Source of the DNA: Dermabacter vaginalis
Lineage (GTDB): Bacteria; Actinomycetota; Actinomycetes; Actinomycetales; Dermabacteraceae
NCBI RefSeq assembly: GCF_001678905.1
Contig: NZ_CP012117.1
Location: 496,001-560,000, forward strand
DNA: 64,000 bases
Direction of reading: 5' to 3'
Positions 59,814 through 64,000 of the stretch are shown here, piece by piece. Under the pieces are notes generated by a model. It searched no databases. It was given only the letters and a program-made list of their open reading frames with translations, and was not told where the DNA came from. Made by a program: the position numbers and the translations under genes. Numbering within the stretch: the stretch's first letter is position 1; each line of letters opens with the position of its first letter.

Positions 59814-61504
59814 GGGCCCGATCCGTTTCGAAGGCTCGCGGCCGCCTCGACGTTGCCGTCGACGCCCTCAATGACGCAATCGCGCAAGCGGAACCGCTGC
59901 TCACTGATGCCGAGCTTGCGAGCGCGCGGGCTGCGCGTCACCGGCTCACGGAGCGTCTCGAGCACTCGAGCGAACATACCGTCATCGGGCTTTTCGGCGC
60001 GACGGGCTCGGGAAAGTCCTCGCTCGTGAACGCCATCGTCGGCGCAGATATTGCGCGCGTCGCGCACAGACGCCCCACGACCTCGAGTGCGCTCGCGGTG
60101 CTCCCGGAGCCCACCGATGAGCGGGAAGGCGATTCCGCGTCCTCACTCCTGGACTGGCTCGAGATTCACGAGCGGCACACGGTGGGGCGCGGCTCGCTAC
60201 CGCAGGGTGCAATCCTCGTGGATCTTCCCGATTTCGATTCCGTGGAGAGCGCGAACCGCGAGATCGCGGAGCGTCTTGCGGGTACGGTCGACGTGCTCGT
60301 GTGGGTCACAGACCCTGAAAAATACGCTGATGCCGTTTTGCACACCGAGTTCATTCGTCGATTCGCGCGCCATGACGCCGTCACGATCGTGGTCGTCAAT
60401 CAGGCCGACCGCCTCTCGAAAGCGGATGGTGCCGCCGTGCGCTCCTCAATGAAGGCGCTTCTCGATGAGGACGGTCTCGCAAAGACAGAGGTGTTCCTCG
60501 TGAGCGCACTCGAGGGTAGCGGGCTACCCAAGCTACGCTCCGAGATTGCTTCGGTTGTCGAGTCGAAGCGCGCGATCCTCGAGCGTCTTTTCGCAGATGC
60601 GCGTGCCGAAGGGCACGCCATTGCCGAGGCGACGGGCGTGAGCATCACGCGCAAGTCTGCCGAGGTTCCCTCACTTCCGCGTGAGGTCCCCGATGCCGAG
60701 GTTGATCGCCTCGAGGAGGCGTGTGCCGCCGCAGCTCAAGTGGAGAAGATTTCCGAGGCTGTGGCGAAGAGCTACCGCACGCGCGCGGGGCGGCATACGG
60801 GCTGGCCGGCACTTCGCTGGATCGGAGCGTTCAAGGTGGACCCTCTTGAGCGAATGCGCATTGGGCGCGCGAGCAACAGTCACCGCACTGGAGATTCAGG
60901 CGAGGAGTTCGTGTCGCGTTCCTCCCTCTCGATCGATGCGCCTGGTGCCCGTGCGCGCATGAATCGTGCGGTTGAGGAGTGTGCGCTGGCACTTGCAGGC
61001 GAGGCGCCACACCCATGGCCCGGGCGTCTCACCGCCGCCCTCGATGAGGAAAAAGAGAGCCTCCCCGACGAAGTCGATTACGCGCTCACCCACACGGATT
61101 TTCGAGGTGCCGAGAAGTCCTGGACGTGGCTTCCGCTCAATATCGTGCAGTGGCTCGCGTTCCTCACGGCGATCGCGGGGCTCGTGTGGTTGCTTGCGCT
61201 TGCGGGATTCGATTTCCTCCAGGTGCCCAAACCACCGATGCCAATGCTCGAAGGCTTGTGGGTGCCCGTGCCAGTGCCTACGGCCATGATCATCGCGGGG
61301 CTCGGGCTCGGGATACTGTTGGGGGCTCTCGCGGCGTTTCTCAATTCGCTCATCGCGGGCTCCCGCAAGCGTCGGGCTCGCCGCGCGCTGCGTTCCTCGA
61401 TCCGCGAGGCGGCCGAACGAACTGTCGTGGCACGTGCCCAAAGCGAGCTTGACAGGGCCGCGCGCCTTGAGGCGGCTCTGGCCGCGCTTGTGGCATCGAC
61501 GTGA
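59810..61504 (+). CDS. Dynamin-like GTPase 2
   Basis: A 564-residue partner: G1 LFGATGSGKSSLVNAIVG, G2 RPTTSSALA, G3 LVDLPDFDSVESANRE, G4 VVNQADRLSK. A helical region and a C-terminal two-helix membrane segment (WLAFLTAIAGLVWLLALAGF and IIAGLGLGILLGALAAFLNS) follow. ATG overlaps the first GTPase stop (ATGA), so both are made together and may form a hetero-oligomer. Confidence 0.8.
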   Translation: MRARSVSKARGRLDVAVDALNDAIAQAEPLLTDAELASARAARHRLTERLEHSSEHTVIGLFGATGSGKSSLVNAIVGADIARVAHRRPTTSSALAVLPEPTDEREGDSASSLLDWLEIHERHTVGRGSLPQGAILVDLPDFDSVESANREIAERLAGTVDVLVWVTDPEKYADAVLHTEFIRRFARHDAVTIVVVNQADRLSKADGAAVRSSMKALLDEDGLAKTEVFLVSALEGSGLPKLRSEIASVVESKRAILERLFADARAEGHAIAEATGVSITRKSAEVPSLPREVPDAEVDRLEEACAAAAQVEKISEAVAKSYRTRAGRHTGWPALRWIGAFKVDPLERMRIGRASNSHRTGDSGEEFVSRSSLSIDAPGARARMNRAVEECALALAGEAPHPWPGRLTAALDEEKESLPDEVDYALTHTDFRGAEKSWTWLPLNIVQWLAFLTAIAGLVWLLALAGFDFLQVPKPPMPMLEGLWVPVPVPTAMIIAGLGLGILLGALAAFLNSLIAGSRKRRARRALRSSIREAAERTVVARAQSELDRAARLEAALAALVAST

Positions 61505-61556
61505 GTCAGCGAACCGTTGGGCTTCGGGGCACGGAACTCGTGAGCCGAATGTGCGT

Positions 61557-61574
61557 GCGTGAGGCCTCTCACGC
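61557..61574. terminator. Short perfect palindrome after the GTPase pair
   Basis: GCGTGAG-GCCT-CTCACGC; a 7-bp stem with tetraloop, followed by TTCG. A stem-loop possibly ending the operon. Confidence 0.45.
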
Positions 61575-61588
61575 TTCGTCAATGACCT

Positions 61589-61617
61589 TTGAGCACGCCC
61601 GGGTGCAGCGCTAAAAT
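61589..61617 (+). promoter_or_regulatory. Promoter of the COX24-type peptide gene
   Basis: TTGAGC (61589-61594), 17-base spacer, TAAAAT (61612-61617): the best sigma-70-type promoter in the window. The transcription start would be about 61624, giving a ~120-base leader. Confidence 0.7.
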
Positions 61618-61744
61618 AGTTCATTGTCTGTGTTTGTGGCCGCTGCCCCGCGAGGGTAGCCGCCCCGGCTGCGCTCGGCGCTCGCCGGCCACTGACACCT
61701 GGGCGGCGCCGCCGCCACCACGCACTGTAAGAAAAGAGGCAATC

Positions 61745-61843
61745 ATGGGTTCCGTGATCAAGAAGCGTCGCAAGCGCATGTCGAAGAAGAAGCATCGCAA
61801 GCTTCTTCGTAAGACCCGCCACCAGCGCCGCAACAAGAAGTAA
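61745..61843 (+). CDS. AURKAIP1/COX24-domain 32-residue ribosomal peptide (bS22-like)
   Basis: A 32-residue, extremely basic peptide beginning MGSVIKKRRKRMSKKKHRKL and ending RRNKK. This matches the actinobacterial AURKAIP1/COX24-domain protein, homologous to mitochondrial mS38 and found on mycobacterial ribosomes as bS22. AGAGG lies 6 bases before ATG. A strong promoter and a perfect terminator frame the gene, consistent with high expression. It is too short for most ORF callers. Confidence 0.88.
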   Translation: MGSVIKKRRKRMSKKKHRKLLRKTRHQRRNKK

Positions 61844-61872
61844 GGCGCGGCGGTCTCGATTCCGCACGTGTC

Positions 61873-61914
61873 AAAAACTGCCGTTCTCCATTCCGGAGGG
61901 CGGCAGTTTTTGCT
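61873..61914 (+). terminator. Terminator of the COX24-type peptide gene
   Basis: AAAAACTGCC pairs with GGCAGTTTTT with a ~19-base interior that pairs further (TCCATTCCGGA); T-run included in the arm. Confidence 0.88.
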
Positions 61915-61985
61915 TGTGCTCCGTCGCCTGATCTTGAGTTGCGCCACCTGCTTTGCTTTACCGCGCCCTCCCCGGCGGCAGCACC

Positions 61986-62044
61986 GTGGTGAAAAATCGA
62001 CATCTGGCGGCCAAAAAGCTGCCTCCAACGCCGTTTTTCACCAC
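61986..62044. repeat. 11-bp perfect inverted repeat
   Basis: GTGGTGAAAAA (61986-61996) and TTTTTCACCAC (62034-62044), 37 bases apart. It may end minus-strand transcription from the glutaredoxin-like gene. Confidence 0.6.
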
Positions 62045-62055
62045 TTTCGTGTTTG

Positions 62056-62137
62056 AGGGGGGGGCTGCTTGAGGGGCTGCTTGAGGTGGTTGCTTTGGGA
62101 GGGGGCTGCTTTAGGGGGGCTTGGGGGGAGCGGGGAT
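62056..62137 (+). repeat. G-run tract with GGCTGCTT repeats
   Basis: Contains runs of 8, 4, 5, 6, 6 and 4 G and repeated GGGGCTGCTTGA-like units; suited to G-quadruplex formation on the plus strand. Confidence 0.6.
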
Positions 62138-62202
62138 GGTGTCAGTTTTCCACCGAGGGCATAGGGCTTTAGTGGTCCTTAGGGGCTCCGTGCCTCATGC
62201 GA

Positions 62203-62538
62203 CTAGCCGCGGCGGAGAAACCTCGTTGCTGCACCAAAGATCGGGTGCGGGCGCTTGAGGCCACGCGTGAGGGCGGCCATCAGGTCTTTTTCTTTGACGC
62301 GGTAGACCGCCACGACTTTGCCGTCAACGGCCACAACCGGGATCTCGATCGACCAGCGCCGCGCGAGCGCGTCGTCACTTTCGATATTGACCCTCTCGAC
62401 CTTCTCGCCGGTGGCGGTTGCGACACGCTCGACGATGAGCGCCGCTTCCTCGCAGAGGTGACAACCGGGGCGTTCGAGGAGCACGATGCGCGCCCCCGAA
62501 GATGAGGAAAGGCCGGGGTCATGCGCGTTGTGGTTCAT
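62203..62538 (-). CDS. Glutaredoxin-like protein (DUF836 type)
   Basis: A 111-residue thioredoxin-fold protein: IVLLERPGCHLCEEAALIVE with the C-x-x-C motif CHLC, then VNIESDDALARRWSIEIPVVAVDGKVVAVYRVKEKDL with cis-Pro. The C-terminal HPIFGAATRFLRR is a short basic tail. TAGGCT six bases before ATG 62538 suggests a leaderless message. Probably a thiol-disulfide reductase in the cytosol. Confidence 0.82.
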   Translation of the reverse strand: MNHNAHDPGLSSSSGARIVLLERPGCHLCEEAALIVERVATATGEKVERVNIESDDALARRWSIEIPVVAVDGKVVAVYRVKEKDLMAALTRGLKRPHPIFGAATRFLRRG

Positions 62539-62544
62539 GACCCC

Positions 62545-62550
62545 AGCCTA
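62545..62550 (-). promoter_or_regulatory. Candidate -10 box for leaderless mRNA
   Basis: TAGGCT (minus strand), GGGGTC, ATG 62538. Confidence 0.4.
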
Positions 62551-62562
62551 AGAGATCGATGC

Positions 62563-63105
62563 TCAAGCCGCGGTGGGCGCGGTGAATTCGGCGTCGATCG
62601 TGATCTTCACGGTGTCGCCCACGAGCACGCCACCGGCTTCAAGCGCGGCGTTCCACGTGAGGCCGAACTCCTTGCGGGAGATCTCGGTCGTGCCCGAGAA
62701 ACCTGCGCGATAGGTGCCGAACGGATCGGTCGCGGCGCCTTCGAACTCGACGTCGAGCTCGACATTCTTCGTGACGTCCTTGATCGTGAGGTCGCCCTTG
62801 AGAGTCTTACCGTCGAACGAGGTTGAGGTGAACGCCATGGCGGTGAACTGTTCCGCGTCGAAGAAGTCGGCGCTCTTGAGGTGCTGGTCGCGGTCCTCGT
62901 TGCCGGTTGTGAGCGAGGCGATCTGAATCTCGGCGCTAATGCGGGTGTCTTCGAGCGTCTCACCCACGATCATCTGGCCCGAAACCTCGTCAAACTGGCC
63001 GCGGGTTTTGGAAATGCCGGCGTGGCGAACGGTGAATGCGGCGGCGGTGTGGGAGGCATCAAGGGTCCAGGTTCCCTGCGTGAGGCCTTCGGGAAGTGCG
63101 GTCAT
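62563..63105 (-). CDS. YceI-family lipocalin-like protein
   Basis: A 180-residue protein with GTWTLDASHTAAAFTVRHAGISKTRGQF, the YceI signature, and later LKGDLTIKDVTKNVELDVEF and ISRKEFGLTWNAALEAGGVLVGDTVKITIDAEF. It has no signal peptide, so it is cytosolic, as usual in Actinobacteria. YceI proteins bind isoprenoid-like lipids. AAAGGAG precedes ATG 63105. It is divergent from a MarR-type regulator. Confidence 0.9.
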   Translation of the reverse strand: MTALPEGLTQGTWTLDASHTAAAFTVRHAGISKTRGQFDEVSGQMIVGETLEDTRISAEIQIASLTTGNEDRDQHLKSADFFDAEQFTAMAFTSTSFDGKTLKGDLTIKDVTKNVELDVEFEGAATDPFGTYRAGFSGTTEISRKEFGLTWNAALEAGGVLVGDTVKITIDAEFTAPTAA

Positions 63106-63154
63106 GTGGTTCTCTCCTTTGGTTGGTAGAGCGGCGGTCCGACGGCCGCCACCC

Positions 63155-63174
63155 TAAAGTTGAAAACTAAACTA
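63155..63174. promoter_or_regulatory. Candidate MarR-type operator in the yceI-marR gap
   Basis: TAAAGTTGAAAACTAAACTA, with the core palindrome AGTTGAAAACT, stands out as AT-rich between the two divergent genes. Confidence 0.55.
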
Positions 63175-63331
63175 TGGGAGCTGTGTGGCGAAGTCAAGCC
63201 CGCGACCGTGCTCGCGAGCGCCGCCCGGGGTGAGGCGGGAGACACCCTTGCGTGCACGAGCACCTCCACACGCGCATAATAGGAGGCGTTTTCATGCATT
63301 TTCCGAGAGCGTCGAGCGAAAGGAGCCGCAG

Positions 63332-63838
63332 GTGGCGAACGAGAACAACGGGCAGGAGGCACCGTGGCTCGACCTCGACGAACAAAAGGCCTGGCGCACC
63401 TACCTCTTCACGACCACCCGCCTCAAAGACCGCCTCTCCCAGGCCCTTGAACAGAATCCGAGCATCGACCTCTCGCTCGCCGAGTACGAAATTCTCGTGC
63501 GCCTCAGCGAGAGCGAAAACGAAAGCGTGCGCATGTCGGAGCTTGCGCAACAGGTTGTGCACTCGCGCTCAAGACTCACCCACACGGTGGCACGCATGGA
63601 GAAGCGCGGTCTGGTCGCGCGTGAGCGTTCGGTTGCCGACGGTCGCGGGCGCGTTACCGTTCTCACCACCGCGGGCCGTGAACTCCTGGAAAAGGCGGCG
63701 CCGATCCACGTGGCAAGTGTCCGTGAGCTTCTCCTGGACCGGCTGGGCAGGGAGGATTTCCTGGCGCTTGCCCGCATCCTCGATAAGCTCGTGAGTGATG
63801 AGGACCGCGAGTGCATCGAGTTTGCTGCCGGCGAGTGA
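63332..63838 (+). CDS. MarR-family transcriptional regulator
   Basis: A 168-residue winged-helix regulator. GTG 63332 with AAAGGAG upstream is chosen over the longer reading. The DNA-binding part is MSELAQQVVHSRSRLTHTVARMEKRGLVAR with wing SVADGRGRVTVLT, flanked by dimer helices. The usual partner is the divergent YceI gene. Confidence 0.9.
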   Translation: MANENNGQEAPWLDLDEQKAWRTYLFTTTRLKDRLSQALEQNPSIDLSLAEYEILVRLSESENESVRMSELAQQVVHSRSRLTHTVARMEKRGLVARERSVADGRGRVTVLTTAGRELLEKAAPIHVASVRELLLDRLGREDFLALARILDKLVSDEDRECIEFAAGE

Positions 63839-63902
63839 CGCGAGCCGATAGGCTGGAGCGCCAAAGCTTCATTACCACCCCGTCCCACCATCGAGAGGGC
63901 TT

Positions 63903-64000
63903 ATGACTACGACGATCGTTCACCTGGTTCGGCACGGCGAGGTGCACAACCCGGGAAAGATCCTCTACGGGCGCCTGCCGGGCTACCGGCTTTCCGAGCG
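63903..64000 (+). CDS. Histidine phosphatase (phosphoglycerate mutase-like), N-terminal part
   Basis: The window ends after 32 codons: MTTTIVHLVRHGEVHNPGKI, then LYGRLPGYRLSE. The LVRHGE motif holds the catalytic phosphohistidine and arginine. GAGAGG lies 4-5 bases before ATG 63903. The rest is outside the window, so the substrate cannot be judged. Confidence 0.9.
   Translation, partial: MTTTIVHLVRHGEVHNPGKILYGRLPGYRLSE

Larger units (their letters stand above)
61915..62202. other. Gene-free region with inverted repeat and G-rich tract
   Basis: No supported ORF. It holds the 11-bp inverted repeat at 61986-62044 and a G-run tract at 62056-62137. It lies between the ends of the peptide gene and the glutaredoxin-like gene (convergent). 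Confidence 0.6.

Overview
The window is a high-GC actinobacterial chromosome segment. Gene content and order (sterol-carrier protein-purF-purM-DUF3073, single-chain pntA plus pntB, sucCD, DtxR/IdeR, paired dynamin-like GTPases, an AURKAIP1/COX24-type 32-residue peptide), the frequent GTG/TTG starts and the many apparently leaderless promoters fit the Micrococcales. A Dermabacter/Brachybacterium-like skin commensal is my best guess; this is inference from gene content, not a database match.

Layout. 1-13.2 kb: housekeeping genes (end of purA, SCP-like protein, purF, purM, DUF3073 protein, an alpha/beta hydrolase, a flippase-like membrane protein, pcrA, pntAB). 13.2-17.7 kb: minus-strand block with a flavodoxin-like protein, a three-module membrane/cupredoxin/copper nitrite reductase fusion and two small membrane proteins. 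17.9-19.9 kb: sucCD. 19.9-25.4 kb: two IS481-family transposons inserted head to tail at the same CTAG-containing hexamer just behind sucD. Each carries a drug exporter gene that overlaps its transposase gene by 4 bp: a cmx-type chloramphenicol exporter with a possible attenuator leader peptide in the first, a DHA2-type exporter with a divergent ArsR-like regulator in the second. The second transposase has an in-frame stop. 25.5-31.5 kb: cell-envelope genes, including a Q/G/Y/S-rich prion-like membrane protein, a DtxR-type metal regulator and an NlpC/P60 hydrolase with a charged heptad linker and a structured leader RNA.

31.7-34.5 kb: a D-serine permease-like gene and D-serine ammonia-lyase (dsdX-dsdA). 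34.8-41.3 kb: a ROK repressor, a sugar ABC importer without its own ATPase and two Gfo/Idh/MocA dehydrogenases, all overlapping or closely spaced. 41.35-47.97 kb: a 6.6 kb integrative element in the tRNA-Arg(CCT) gene. It has integrase and regulator on one strand and, divergently, excisionase, a split DnaB-like replication module, an iteron-like origin region and a possible small-terminase protein, but no capsid or tail genes. This is the layout of a phage satellite (PICI-like) and is the strongest candidate here for an undescribed system.

48.1-64 kb: mobA-like nucleotidyltransferase, CopC, an orphan antitoxin-like protein, a 1497-residue DUF4011-type protein whose ATPase and nuclease motifs both look degenerate, proC, a Ktr/Trk potassium uptake pair, two dynamin-like GTPases, the COX24-type peptide, a glutaredoxin-like protein, YceI with a divergent MarR regulator, and the start of a histidine phosphatase gene. 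A family of palindromic intergenic repeats (core ATTGCATAGGGGTTGTGGGG) occurs at three loci behind plus-strand genes. No rRNA, CRISPR array or chromosomal origin was seen.
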